Assembly: GCA_024741835.1 (NCBI GenBank)
Contig: JAENRP010000113.1
Span: forward strand, 62,115 to 126,114
Length of the DNA stretch: 64,000 nt
From: Diplocarpon mali
Taxonomy: Eukaryota; Ascomycota; Leotiomycetes; Helotiales; Drepanopezizaceae
Direction of reading: 5' to 3'
Part shown: piece after piece, positions 1-12,212 of the stretch
Layout: every line of letters begins with the position of its first letter
How positions within the stretch are numbered: the first letter of the stretch is position 1
Position numbers and translations under genes: made by a program
The notes under the pieces: model-generated
Told to the model about the DNA's origin: nothing
Seen by the model: the letters and a program-made list of their open reading frames with translations, nothing else
The model's database searches: none

Positions 1-2
1 CC

Positions 3-1301
3 AATTCATCCTCCCCGACCCGTTCTCCAAAATCAGAAAAAACGCCTCAATTAGTTCGTACTGTAGCAGGCGGAGATCTCTCTATTTTAAATCCCAAGTC
101 CAGTCCCGTCCGAAAGCCAACTCCAAAGCGAGTCTTGCAGGAATCGCTTAAATACTCGACACCATCGCGATCGATCGCGAAGAATTCTGCAGATAAAACA
201 CCGATAACGACGCCGTCCCCAACTAAATTTCATAATCCTTTTTTAGCAAATCTTCGGCCTTTTCAGAAGAGTATGGATAACTCGTCAGCCCAAAGCTCTT
301 CAAAGCCTGCGGTACCCGTGCACGAACTAGATGGAGCTTCACATGAGAAGCTGAAGGCTTCATTGGACCCCAAGCCTCTTGATTCGGCTCTTCGATTCCC
401 CGCGCATAGATTTGAGGATACGACAATTACAAAGACTGAGGCCGATTCAGCTGAAGTATCCACGGCAGAGATGGTTCGTCGTCCACGTAACTTAGTACGC
501 TCTAGATCATCTACAGATCGTTTGTCGGTATATTTTCATGAAACCCATCTAAAGCCGGCAACTCAAATTCATCAGGAAGAAATGCGTTCTACATTTTCTG
601 TCTTCGATGGCCTTACTGGTGCTTTGAACATTGGCCGAGTACTCCCTCGAGCTGATCCAATCCCTGTCGCCCAGCATTTAAAACTCCCACGTCCTTCAAC
701 AGAGTCAGAAGCACTCAATGACTATCCGGAGTTCCGAGAATTTGAACCACATGCTGGCTTGGTCTCTGGTCCCCCCCCAGGTCGTAGCAGCTCGTTGTTG
801 TACAACCAAGTCAGGATTCTTCAGCGCCAACTTGCTGAAAAGGCCGAGGAGATTCAGCATTTGAAGCATCAGCTCAGTGCCCGAGAGTATTTGGATATTG
901 GCACTCTAAGCGTAGAGCTCAGAGAAGCCAAGAGGGACTTGCAGAACTATAAGACTAGGGCGGAGGTAGCCGAGAAGCAGCTCGAAATTGTTATGAAAAT
1001 GCATTCCCGGGCTGACTCTCTCAAGCACGTACCTAGCAACTCCTCAAGACATTCAGGTGAACTTCATAGGTCTAGTATCGAATGGAGGAAAGAAGATGGC
1101 ACGGTGGCTGAAAGAATAAGAAAGGCTCTCCACGGATTGGATGGAGCTGAAAGTATGCAGCGGCGGAGCTCTGATGAGAGCACCGATACTGTCATTCGAG
1201 ATCTTGAGAGGGTGTTTATTGTCGGTAGTGAATATAGCAATTGGATGGAACAAGCAATGTTTGGAGAGCCTACAAGGAGTGAAGCAGAGGATAGGCATTA
1301 G
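3..1301 (+). CDS. Coiled-coil protein of unknown function, 5' end outside window
   Basis: The frame is open from the first bases of the window to a TAG at 1299-1301, with no convincing ATG near the left edge, so the true start lies upstream and this is a C-terminal part of about 432 residues. The first two thirds are rich in Ser, Pro, Lys and Arg and look disordered. Around 805-1000 there is a heptad-rich helix (RILQRQLAEKAEEIQHLKHQ, then a segment beginning DIGTLSVELREAKRDL) typical of a coiled coil. The end is acidic. I do not recognise a named family. The layout (disordered basic region followed by a short coiled coil) resembles fungal scaffold or cytoskeletal proteins, but that is inference only. 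Confidence 0.7.
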   Translation, partial: NSSSPTRSPKSEKTPQLVRTVAGGDLSILNPKSSPVRKPTPKRVLQESLKYSTPSRSIAKNSADKTPITTPSPTKFHNPFLANLRPFQKSMDNSSAQSSSKPAVPVHELDGASHEKLKASLDPKPLDSALRFPAHRFEDTTITKTEADSAEVSTAEMVRRPRNLVRSRSSTDRLSVYFHETHLKPATQIHQEEMRSTFSVFDGLTGALNIGRVLPRADPIPVAQHLKLPRPSTESEALNDYPEFREFEPHAGLVSGPPPGRSSSLLYNQVRILQRQLAEKAEEIQHLKHQLSAREYLDIGTLSVELREAKRDLQNYKTRAEVAEKQLEIVMKMHSRADSLKHVPSNSSRHSGELHRSSIEWRKEDGTVAERIRKALHGLDGAESMQRRSSDESTDTVIRDLERVFIVGSEYSNWMEQAMFGEPTRSEAEDRH

Positions 1302-1882
1302 TTCTGTCAAAGCTTTCAGGTTGGCGTGAGAGCAATATTGGGAGTATTGGAAAGGAGGGAAAGAGGAGGCGTCATAAGATTCTGGTCATTGATATTCTTT
1401 GTTGCTGTGTTATTTGCGCTTTTATTATATCCCGGTCTCATTGAGCTCGAGGGTCCGTGAGCCATTAGCCAGCTCACCCTTATGTTACATACGAGTATCA
1501 TGAATTATAAAAAACTGATTGAAGAATAGATTCTACCTGAAAACTAATTTAGCCTCTCATCATCTTTTTGCTTACTCCTTACTAAGATGATAGTGAAAGG
1601 TGAGTGAATCTGCCGCTCCGCGTGTTTTGACTAGCTCGTTTATCCGACTCCAATACTTCATCCTCATCTTCTTTGTCCCAAACAACCTTGTTACCCGTTT
1701 CTCTTCGATCTTGAGCAAATTTTGCTACAAAGAACGATGGAAAATCACGGTGATTGGGTTTATTTCATAATTTACACTGGCACTGGACGTTAACAGGCGA
1801 AAAATTAATCTATCAAGTTGATGAGGGAGACAGTTCAGACCAACATAACAAAACGAACCAGTCGACCCAATCCAACGCAAAC
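1302..1882. other. Intergenic, no gene seen
   Basis: This is the 3' flank of the coiled-coil gene and the 5' flank of the next candidate. It contains only short spurious frames and T-rich stretches. Confidence 0.5.
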
Positions 1883-2320
1883 ATGGCATTTAGATTCTTG
1901 GGCTTCGGAAGCGATTGCGTGGACAATTTCCCCGCCGACCGACGAAGAGCTGAGATCAGAGCTGGGGTTTTTAGTCTGGAGAACCCGGAATTAGTGCTTG
2001 GCTCGTTTCCCTGTATCTACCTTATACAAATCCACCTATCATTATTCTCTCTGATAATTTCCGAGTCATTTTCACTCCATCCTATGAACAAGAGACCTCC
2101 AAAGATAGAGACCAGGGAGTCAGCTAGGGAGAAAGAGGAGAAGATTAAGCAATTTAGAGAGGAGGCTAGGTGGTGGGAGCCAGAGATTGAGAGGCTTGAG
2201 GGGGTGCTTGGGGTGGTTCAGGGCTCTTATTTGTCCTTTCCCTCTATGGTTTCTTTCTCTCTCTTCAGGTTTCATTTCTGTTCTTTATTTACGTCTCGAA
2301 TTTCTCTAATAATTTTTTAG
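1883..2320 (+). CDS. Small hypothetical protein, structure uncertain
   Basis: An ATG at 1883 opens a frame of about 145 codons. The start (MAFRFLGFGSDCVDNFPADR) and a charged helix (REKEEKIKQFREEARWWEPE, about 2120-2190) look protein-like. The middle (about 2010-2090) and the Phe/Ser-rich tail do not. In the middle, another frame reads DNFRVIFTPSYEQE. A probable explanation is one or more unresolved introns or a decayed gene. I do not recognise a family. The exact exon structure and end are not secure. Confidence 0.3.
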   Translation: MAFRFLGFGSDCVDNFPADRRRAEIRAGVFSLENPELVLGSFPCIYLIQIHLSLFSLIISESFSLHPMNKRPPKIETRESAREKEEKIKQFREEARWWEPEIERLEGVLGVVQGSYLSFPSMVSFSLFRFHFCSLFTSRISLIIF

Positions 2321-3530
2321 TATATGCTAAGTATTATGAGATTTGGGAGAAGAGTAGCAATTCAAGTGGCGTGCTTGTCTATGATCGGGAGTTAGAGACC
2401 AGATCCTGCACGAGAGTCCTGCCTCTGAGTTATATGGTATACGCAGAACGCGCTGGCTATCGTCTGGTCCGAATATAGAGGAGGGATTAGAGAGCAAGGA
2501 AACAGATTCAGAAAGTGAGCGGGCAAATAAGGTTGGTGGTGAAGTACGTCCATACCAGACACTTGCTCGTTGAATACGGAGAAGGGTGGGTGCGAGGGGA
2601 AATGATATTGAGACTGGGGACTTTGAGGTTGGGAGACAAATCAGCCGAGACCCTTATTTATCACCTCACTTTGAAATTATGCTAGTGGCTTGTGATCATG
2701 GGGTGGTAAGAGAAAACTGCGTGCATAGGAAAAATAGCAACTATTTGCAGAGTCATACTCATTAAAATGCCTTCAAATATCATAATTCACAATATTATTA
2801 TATATCGGTAATGATAATGGCAAATCCAATCTCGTTGCTTCTTGCCTACATCAGATGTTCGGGCCTTTACGGTAACGCCTAAACCCCATTTTGACTCCAA
2901 GCGAGGCTTGGCAATGGAAAAGTAAACACATTTCCTCCATCACGACAACTTGTGAGAAATGCAGCTAGCGATGACAAAGGATTGCTCGTAAAAGAATAAA
3001 TTGTATATTTATTTCTTTTGTATGGTAGACTTGATAGTGAGACCGCGAGTAATTTTCTTGTTAGGTTCTTTGTTGACATATAATGGGTGGGTTGACTGAG
3101 TTTATTTGTTCACGATCAATGCTTTGTTTGACACAAACGATTTTCGCAAACTGTATCCAAGAAACGAGGGGAAAATATTGAAGATAAATGATTTTCTTCG
3201 GCATAGTACAGGTATTTCCCTGGTAACTAGATGCCAGAATTTTATGATCAGGTTAGCAATTTAGGAGCATTAATCTACGAATGCCATAAATTTACTAGAC
3301 TTATGCCAGACTGTTTCTATAAAGACAATGCTGCGCACTTGAACAGCCGCCTCAATTGGGAACAAGTCTGCAGACCCAGAGCCCGGACTCGAATAGCTGT
3401 TCTCAGAGTAGTAGAACAGTGACATTGGTCCGAACAGGAGTCTCCAATTGTGTATAAATTGAGAGAATACCTTCTGACCCAGAAATAACCGAGACTAATA
3501 GCATTAACATTTTTGGATATCTACCCTATC
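2321..3530. other. Gene-poor interval
   Basis: Only short frames in conflicting phases are present and the sequence is moderately AT-rich. Nothing supported as a gene, RNA or repeat was found. Confidence 0.4.
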
Positions 3531-4430
3531 ATGCGTCGCTTTCTCAGCAAGAAATCGATTTCTCCGTATTTCAAAGACAACCAAACCCTTCAACAGACTC
3601 AAGAACATTCCAAAAAAGAACCTCGGGACTACAACAAGCCTCGCGGTCCCCTGAAAGCACTGGAAGATCCACTGTTGCAACCCAAACTCCGCCGCCGGAT
3701 TGTATTCGGTCAACTAGAAGAAGTAGCCCAGCTGGTCTCTTATCGCCTGTCTGTGAGATCACACCACGCCAGCATCGAAGAAGTCACCCCGCCATCGTCA
3801 CCCCAATCCAGACCCTCGGGATATGGCAGACTAGAGCCTTCGGCTAGGCCATCGAAGAAGGCAAGCTTTCGACGACAGCTGAGCAAGCTGTGGCGCTCCG
3901 AAAAGAATCCCCACCAGCTAAAGCCACCCAGAAAGACTCCATGGGAGCTCAGAGGCCCATCGGTCCAGCCACGGTCTCTGAGAAAGTTGTCAGGAGGTCG
4001 CCGCCCTGACTCCCCGAGGCCGGGCTTCAGACGTGGCGGCCGTGTCAGAGAAGCAGAGGTACGCAATCGCTCTCAGATAAGTCCTTCGAGATCAGGAGGC
4101 TACCATGCAGGTATCCCGAGAACGCAACTAAATTACTTCAACACGCTGAGCGTAGACGGTGCCCCAGAGATCCCAGCCCGATCTTCGCGCAGACCGGGAC
4201 CCAGCCCGACGGGCTCGAGTGGCCCCGCCCCCGCCATTCCTCTCCGCTCGCCGCTGAGGCAGAACCGGGACCTGGGATCTTTGCGATCTCAAACGGCTAC
4301 TTCGGTCTCTCGGGCTTATGAGAAGAGCGTGAGACGGAGAAGAGGAGTGTGGGACTTACGCGAGGGCGTCAGACTGGATGGGTACCTCGGTATCCTGAAC
4401 TGTGAGACCTGGGCGGGTAGGAAGCAATGA
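3531..4430 (+). CDS. Basic, Pro/Arg/Ser-rich hypothetical protein
   Basis: This is a single open frame of 299 codons from the ATG at 3531; a longer frame begins at a TTG upstream, so I chose the ATG. The protein is strongly basic and low in complexity, with many SP, RRP and PSR segments and no clear hydrophobic core, membrane segment or known motif. The frame is intact to a TGA, and the stretch is more GC-balanced than its AT-rich flanks, which supports coding. It may be a disordered nuclear or cytoskeletal protein, but nothing in the sequence shows a function. A fortuitous frame is the main alternative. Confidence 0.45.
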   Translation: MRRFLSKKSISPYFKDNQTLQQTQEHSKKEPRDYNKPRGPLKALEDPLLQPKLRRRIVFGQLEEVAQLVSYRLSVRSHHASIEEVTPPSSPQSRPSGYGRLEPSARPSKKASFRRQLSKLWRSEKNPHQLKPPRKTPWELRGPSVQPRSLRKLSGGRRPDSPRPGFRRGGRVREAEVRNRSQISPSRSGGYHAGIPRTQLNYFNTLSVDGAPEIPARSSRRPGPSPTGSSGPAPAIPLRSPLRQNRDLGSLRSQTATSVSRAYEKSVRRRRGVWDLREGVRLDGYLGILNCETWAGRKQ

Positions 4431-7400
4431 TCGATTTCGTTTATAGTATACTATGACTTGGCATGTAAGTGGGCGCACTGCAGCCTTTAATTTACCGAAG
4501 AAGTTGCGCGTGGGCTTGTTTTTCTTTGTCTCGATGTTATTTGCTGCTCGTACTATGCGGAGAGAATTATAGAATGAGAAATGAGAGGGTAAAAAATCAT
4601 ACCGTTATGCATTTCTGTGAAGCTAGTCTCATTCCAACTAGACTGTGGACAATCAGGTTGAGGTCCTCTGTCACTTCGATGGGCATAATCTATGATCCTA
4701 ATTTATTTGAGATTGTATTGACTTGCTACATAATACGCAAATCAAGAATAAACTTCTACTTGCCAACGGAGGTTTAAAATAATATTGGAGTTTGGGATAA
4801 TTGGATTATGTTTTCAAGAGTCTGTTCACAGCTCTTTTACCATAGCTCGCTTAACCGATCAGCAATATACGTTGTGATTGACGTAAGAGCCTTTGCACAC
4901 GACTGCTGCATCAAAATACGTCTGCGTGTATTTTGAAAATTTTGATGCTCAAATAAGGTGTCATCAGTAATGAAAATGACATTGCTCGGTACAGAGTGCC
5001 GGAGCCGAATGACTACTCTAGTCGTATGCTTGATTTTGAACTAGCAGCCTCTAGATATATTAGCGAAAGCCCCAGCTATACGTCAAGTATTCGTAGTGAC
5101 CGCAATGTAGCTCTAATTTCCCGTTGATCCACCATTCCTCCCCATAAGATATTGTTCAGCGGTTGAAAAAACGAAACGATTGTCGAGCCATACGGGCCGC
5201 CAAATGCTGCTAGAGATGTCAGTTGATGAGGCAGGGCCACCCCCCTGGCGAAATTGCCACTTTTTGTATGCAATAAAAATTTCTACCTTCTCCTGTGACA
5301 AAAAATTCAAAAATAGAGTCACCCCATATCATAAAACACGATTACTTGGAGAAAAGAAGTATGCATTTGAAGCTTTTCTCCCGAAAGATACTCCTTCTGG
5401 ATGGCGCTAAGCGATGGTCTCCGCCTTTCCTGGCTGGTTCCTGTAATAATCCAACGCCTGGCCAGAGATATCTCGGCAATATAACATACGGAACGTGGGA
5501 ATAGAGTGTAAACGGCACTACTGAATATCGCCAAGCAGCAAACCTATGACCTGAGATCCTCCAATGATCTTCAACTTGGCTCCAATTATCCCCTTTATTC
5601 AAATGTATAGCGCCCAAAATTGCTTTGTCCAAAAACCATTTATGATTTCTTTAGGTATGTTATACCAAAGATTTCATGTGTAAGGCTCTTAAAGTACAAT
5701 TTTGTGATATGCAGCAAGAGCAAGGGAATTTTATTGTGAATTGCTCGCTTAAATTAAGACAAAGTATAGAAAGCACTATGGTGGAACATCTTTCCTTGGT
5801 TCTGGTTACACCCTCTTGATATAACCAGATAAAATTCTTTCATATTTTCGGAAATAGTGATGTTAGACCCATAAGTATTTGATGTCCATGTGTGATCTCA
5901 TTTGGATTGGATATGCATGATACTGAGCCAAAGACCTCATTCTGCAATCTCGGACCTATGAAAACGAGTTGCAGACAAGTAGCAGAGTCTATGCCTGATA
6001 TATGACGGTAAAAAAAATCCTGGTCTATTATTTCTTTTGAAATACTCGCTTAAAGTTTGAACTGTCTTTTCTAAGAATAGGGATATAATTGATCAATCTC
6101 CCAAGCTCTTACAGAAACGTAGATGATAGCAGATCCTTCATAACCACTGCCCAGATTAGCAACCCGTTTATCTTCCTTACAAAATCTCTTTGCTTATCAT
6201 TGTATCTATCAATCCAGCCTATGAACTCTGCTATGCGTAAATATTCCAACGTATCTTGCTTGTAATGTCCTATCACTATTTTCTTATAAACAACTACGAG
6301 ATTTGGCGAAATAAGACCAATCAGGTTCTTGGTGTTGACTATACACTTGGATAATGGAAGTGAAGCTGTGCTATAATTACTGTAACGCGATTGTTACAAA
6401 TATCAAGTGCTGTATACATAAGAACGCTGGCTCTTGATAAGAAATCCATATTTGCAAGTCGTAGAATACCGGTCTCTTTGTACTTCAACTTATATGAAAA
6501 GTACAAGATCTTGAGCACAATTTTTGTCGACTTGGTATGTTCTTTTATAGGCGGGCGTCTATGAGCCGAAGGTGCAGCTCACAGAGTGGCTAGATGTGGT
6601 TCTAAAAACTGCCCCCTCTATCTTCTCAATCAGCCTTTCAAGACTATAGATTTCCAAGAATTTCGAGTCTCCGCCAAGTTCTCTTCCGTGAGCTAGAATT
6701 TTTCCCAGTTGCTCTAGCCTTCTTCTTCTGGCACAAAGTACACGTGCATAAGAAGCGTTGCGTCAATGTCTTATGTCGACAGATATAATCATTTCAGGGC
6801 TTTGGGTATGAGATACTGATTTCTTCGCTAGCTTTGACACTTGATTTGGCGCGCACCCGTATTTTATTACTATTGTAGTAGGCGATAGCATTTGGGATAC
6901 AGGAATGGTACATAAGGGGCATGAAAGGATCTATCATTTGCCTGTGACGAAAAAATTAGTTGCTTAGGAGTATTAAGAGGTCATGGAGATTTCTTTTAGA
7001 AAATTAGTGAAGGATTCACTGTATAGATACCGTTGTTGTTAAACTGTTATCATAAAGGTAGGCAGGGAAAAAGAATAAGAAAATAGATCTCTCTGAAAAC
7101 GACTTACTTTGTCTACTAAGTCGCAGATGATTCCCTCCGATACAGATATTCTAGCGGCCGGGTATAAATCAGTTGCCAATCGCCTGTACATTTACACCTT
7201 CTCCTTCTCCTTTTTGTTCTCTTCCCTCTCTTCCTATAGCCAGGTTCCATCGCTTGAAATCCAGCCCGTAGCTTATCCCAAATTCTGTGCAAATCACTGA
7301 GAGCAATGAGAAGGATAACACAAGGCATTCCGTGCTCATGTAACAGTTCTCGGGGGTGTTGTTATCAGTACTGTTAATCGTGTTGACGAAGTTGAATGCT

Positions 7401-8671
7401 CTGCACACCAGCTTTTGGTATATGTCGTGGACCTTCTTCTGGCACGCCTAGCAAATCAAGAACTGACCACTGGTAGATGTCCTGGCATGTTGCTTCACCT
7501 TGCTGCAATAGGAGACGACGCCGTAAGCCTTGCAAGCTGCAAAGTCAAACCCTTCTTTCACAGTTGCGCAATACACAGGCCTATTTCCTTTGTTGAGCCA
7601 ATGATTTAGACAATAGTCACGGGTTTCCATAGATATATCCTAGTTTTACACCTGTGGAATTTAGCTGAGATTTGCATATAACTCAAAAGGCTTGACATAC
7701 CATGTTGAGCGCGGGCTGCGGATGCGGAAGAGCAAGCTACTAAGAGGAGCGTCAGAGACGGTCGATATTCCTTTTCCAGCTCCTAAGATACTTGGCTCCT
7801 TGAGCTTTAGAAGAACCTCCGGCAATGTTAATATGCGAGCCGGAACTGTAGCGTAGAGGTCCATGGTGGAAGGAACACCAGCGAAAGGAGTTGGCATCGT
7901 CGCAAGCTCGCAAAATGATCCAAGACACTTGCAATGATTTCTGGAGTTCCTCGTGGATCCCGAAGCTTTCAATTACTGATTCCACGATATCTGTCGAAAT
8001 ACTCATGTTAAACGCTCCCGATTTCGGGAAAAGGCACCAGCAGCAAACCGTCAAACGTTGGCTAGAAAGAGTGTGTGAGGATCGCCAGAGCAAGCCCACG
8101 ATGTATGTATGTATACATCTATTTATATATTTATATGTCCAGCTACATTTTATCTCAGTCTCTGAAGCCAGAGGCTACTTAAATTGCCTAGCTTAGGATC
8201 AGAGAATTGAGACCTAATTGAGAAAGTAGCTAGCAATACTGGAAGTTTAACAGTCATATAATGGACAGAGAGCCAGTTGGATGGCCAGATCATCCTTTGA
8301 TGCAGAGTTGTGCCAGTAATCTCATGTATTTATTGTCTGGAGGTTTTTAAGTTAAGCACGTACCTAAGGAATTGTACAAGGGCAAGCAAAAGTAAGTACA
8401 CAAGCCCGTCTAACCTGGGTCATGTGACAGACCCCAGACTCTGGCTGAGTCAGCAGCTACATCGAGTGCATGACAGCTTACCTAGTTCGTCATCCCCTCG
8501 GTACTCCGTGGGTAACCCGCAACACCAGGCCTAACCCGTCTCCTCTACGCGGCATACGTACAATCTTCTCTTCTCAGCTTCTCAGATTTCTTACAAAATA
8601 CTGCTTCCTTACGGAAGCCTTACGGAAGATAACTCTCGATCTCCTTTTACCTCACCACAAGCATCATTAAA
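4431..8671. other. 4.2 kb AT-rich gene-poor interval
   Basis: The interval between the basic hypothetical protein and the Atg27-like gene is AT-rich, particularly 4.8-7.1 kb, with many stops in all frames. It holds a 41-bp nested inverted repeat (4908-4948) and two offset protein-like minus-strand frames near 7.7-8.0 kb. No intact gene is supported. The base composition is compatible with old RIP-degraded repeats, but no element is recognisable. Confidence 0.5.
4908..4948. repeat. Nested inverted repeat
   Basis: GCATCAAAAT at 4908-4917 is matched by its exact reverse complement at 4939-4948. Inside it, AAAATACG and CGTGTATTTT form a second imperfect arm pair. It could fold as a hairpin or be a remnant of a transposon terminus. 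Confidence 0.6.
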
Positions 8672-9794
8672 ATGCGATTACCTATAATCTTGGCGGATGC
8701 GGCGGTGCTGTCAACTATTCTCTTACCTTTCCAGGCCGCCGCGACCGGAAACTTCGACTGCAACAAGATTGTGATAGACAAGACACATCAGTGGGATCTA
8801 AGTACGCTGGGAGGTCCGAGATCAGTGTTGCAGAGCGAGGATCGAGGGGCTAGTTGGAGAAACACCACCTACACAATCGATCTCTGCACGCCTTTAAAAC
8901 GAGGAGGGAAGGATGCATGTCCAGGCAATACTAGAGGTGGGCCCTTAACATCGCGTCCAGCATATTGAGCTGGATCGAAGACCCTGGGCGCTGCTGACTG
9001 GGTGGCATAGTCTGTGGTATTGAACACGACATTAGTAAAGAGACGAACTCGAGCATCATTGGAGCAGTCATACCCATAGCCGGCGACCTCAAGGGAAAGG
9101 GAGGCGGAGACCTAAATGCGAAATGGGTGCGACTAGAAACAGATGGCTCCCACGCAGATTCCGAAAAGCAAGGGTTACGATTGACGATGAACGGCGGATT
9201 CACCAAGGAGGACGGGAAAAAGCGACCTCAGAAAGCCATCATAGAGTTTCTGTGCGACCAAAAGCGCACCGGTCTTGACCATCTCTGGGAATCAGAAGAC
9301 GAATACGAAACCAGAAAAGCCAAGCGCGCAGAAGGGGGCGATGAGATGGACGAGCAGGAGGAAGGTGACGAAGAGGAAGACACAAATTCGCCAGACCTAC
9401 AATTTGTGAGATACGACATGTCTCCCGAGAACGAAGGCACTCTGCGGTTGCAATGGCGAACCAAATATGCCTGCGAAAATGTTGAGGGCGGGGAGGATGA
9501 TCAGGAGAAGCCTGGGTGGGGGTTCTTCACCTGGTTCATTATTATGTAAGTTACCTAGCGGCTTTTATCTTGTTGTCGGAGCTGATGTGCCAAAACAGTG
9601 CCTTCCTTTCGACTGCAACCTACCTCATATTTGGCTCATGGCTTAATTACAATCGATACGGCGCGCGCGGTTGGGATCTACTTCCTCATGGCGACACGAT
9701 CAGAGACGCTCCATATCTATTCAAGGACTGGACACGAAGGGTTCTCAACACAGTTCAGGGAAGCGGTAGTAGAGGCGGATATGCGGCGGTTTGA
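8672..9794 (+). CDS. ATG27: Autophagy-related protein 27 (Atg27)-like membrane protein
   Basis: Three exons (8672-8936, 9011-9545, 9599-9794) with GT-AG introns of 74 and 53 bp give 331 residues. The N-terminus is a signal peptide (cleavage near AAATG). A luminal domain follows with the pattern of the fungal Atg27 family: FDCNKIVIDK, TYTIDLCTPLKR and a VCGIEH segment that is only restored by splicing intron 1. A Glu/Asp-rich stretch lies near 9330-9390. One transmembrane segment (FFTWFIIIAFLSTATYLIF) spans intron 2. The cytosolic tail ends in YAAV, a YxxPhi tyrosine sorting signal like the YSAV tail described for yeast Atg27. In yeast Atg27 helps deliver Atg9 vesicles between Golgi, vacuole and autophagosome formation site. 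The same role is inferred here. Confidence 0.88.
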
Positions 9795-10944
9795 GCGCCG
9801 GGTGGCCAGCAGCGAAGATCGACCTGCGAAGAGATCGTTTCAAGAATGGTACACTTTCAAACTTTGTGTTAAGAGCTTTGTAATCTTCCCGCGGCGCACG
9901 GGAATGCTCATTTCTTTTGTTCAACATACCCCGAAGCATGTATCATAGCGAAGCTTTGGTTCTCGAACGCGAGGTGTAATTTGATTTCGCGAGATCTGCA
10001 GCAGCCATACGAGGATTCACCCACAGCTACTCGTTTCGGGAACATGGTAGGGAATATTCTATACGACTCTTTTTGATAGTATTTGAGCCCTTTGTCATGA
10101 CCGCTAGGCTTTCTGTACAAGCGCTACAGCAACTCTATGAAACCCCTGCCAAGCCAAAGTGGGCTTTCGGCTAGAATGGGGCTTCAGCTAACTCGACACT
10201 GCAACTGCCCAGTCAACCGGGGAATGATGGTATCTTTGAATTAATATTAGCAGGAGAGGCGTTGGTCCTAGTTTCTTTCAGAATTCCACAGCAAATGAGT
10301 TTAATTCTCCTCATCGTCAATTGTTGTTCTTTGGTTCGATAACTCTAACATCTGATTCCTGGTTGATCCCGATCTTGCATTTTGCTCTTCTCTTCTATTG
10401 TTTCTCGAAATGTCGAGAGATTGAGACTTGGAATCGATGGGAAGAGCCGACTGGGAATTGCGGAGGGACTTTACATCCCGAGCCGAGGCTCTCAGTCTTG
10501 ATGATATGCTCGCGTGATCAAAACACATACCAACATACGCCTCCTTCCACTTTTCGCGTCAGTATATCTCTGAAGTATATCTCTACGTAATGTATGCGTG
10601 GATTCGGAATATTGATACCTTGGAACATTCGCTATTTTCCACGTCAATTATTCACGTTTGACGAATACTCTTGTCACGATGAAGACCTTTGTTATTTTGG
10701 TAGCTCCTCGTAATGCCACTCGGACAGCCTGACTGATGAGCTGGCTGGGCGATACGTAGGCTGCCCAGGTGCGTATTTGGACCGCACCGCCGTACGGGGT
10801 CCTCGGCATGGCGAGATCGAGTCGACGGGCTGGGAATGCTGTTTCTCGAGAGCAGAGACTGGATTGTGGATCGGCCTGTTGATCGAAGCTCACGTCTGGG
10901 GGATGGCGTCTGTGTAGCAGCGATGGCAGTTGTGAGGTACTCGC

Positions 10945-11030
10945 AGCAGCAATAGCAATAGGGACGGTGATAGTAGTAGTAAGGCCAACATCAATAGCAA
11001 TGGCAATAGCAACAGCAACAGTGACAGCAA
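10945..11030. repeat. Imperfect trinucleotide repeat
   Basis: The stretch is built of AGCAAT, AGCAAC, GGTGAT and GTAGTA-like units. It gives artefactual Ala/Ile/Val-rich and Thr-rich frames on the two strands. Confidence 0.6.
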
Positions 11031-12095
11031 TCACAAAAGCCCCTCTACTCTATACGCCTAGCAGAGGTCGGATACGACTGCACCTGGAGCAGGACGCCGC
11101 CTTGCTAGACGTGAAGAATCGTCGTCGCCAGGTGACCTCGAATAAACGATCCACTTGTCAATACCATCCACCGCCAGCATGAGCCGCACATCTGCATCAG
11201 CGAGCTCCATGGATCTGCCTGCGGGGTGGGAGGCTGGATCGAGTCTACGGACGATGCTCCGTTCGGCTGCCTCGAGACCACAAGATTTGATACTTCAAGA
11301 CTACTTTGTTACTTCCCGATATCTTGTCGACTGTGCTCAGCCGACGTTGCATTGAATCCTGCACTTCGAAGCCGACAAAGGCCGGCCATGGGCGCTGGTG
11401 GTGGTTCAATGTTAGGTCGGCTACCGCTACAACCCAATCAATGAGCGTATATACACATGGGTATCAACTGACCTTTGGTCCCAGGGCCTTGGAAACTCGT
11501 TCATGTCTTGTAATACACCGTGCACTCCCACGTCCAGAGGTAGCATGATTTGGCACGCTCCGAATCTGCCCCAGCGGGTGATCAGCTGTCCTTTCTTCGC
11601 GAACATCTGAATGGGATGACTGTGCTGTGTCGAGTCCACACAAGTAAGCAGCAGGAGATCTTGTAGGCTCCCTTGCCAACGCGTCTTTTTCTCCCCCTGC
11701 GGTGGACCTCTCCATCTCGCTATCTCGGCGGTGGAATCTTGCTACCCAGACTGCGGGCATGTCCCCGCGCGTGCACGTCGTCGACCCCTCGCCTGCGCCA
11801 GCCTCGAAGACAGACTCTGCGCCACGGAGGACCCTCCAAAGCGAGCCCTCGGGCCTCCACGGCAGTGGCCCCCGGAGGGCCAGCGGAGCGTCTCCCAAAG
11901 GCTGGATTGCTCTCACGACACCTACGCGCGGAACAGCTTCGGGAGTAGCGAACAGGAGCAGGAGGTCGAGATGTGTGCCGATGTTGAGCTTCTATACTCC
12001 CTGCGGGCCCGTGAGTGGACGAGTAGGATTGTCCTTGTCAGACTACACTCACTGCCAACTCAAGTCAAGTGGCTATGATAAGTTTGAACATAGTC

Positions 12096-12212
12096 TTTTT
12101 TCCTCACCCAGGCGCTACCTGATGTTGAGAAGAAATTCCTATCAGAGGAAATGTTGTTTTTCCCGTCACCCAAGCGTTGTATGGGGTAAAGAAAAAACCC
12201 ATATCAGAAGAA
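12096..12212. repeat. Degenerate tandem duplication, unit about 58 bp
   Basis: Two adjacent copies share TTTTTCC, TCACCCA(G/A)GCG, an A-rich middle and CCTATCAGAGGAA versus CCATATCAGAAGAA. Copy 1 is about 12096-12150 and copy 2 about 12157-12212. Several differences are C/T or G/A transitions. Confidence 0.55.

Noticed and set aside
10648..11034. Minus-strand ORF beginning with alternating Ile/Ala/Val
   Set aside because: Product of the trinucleotide repeat; not a membrane protein gene.
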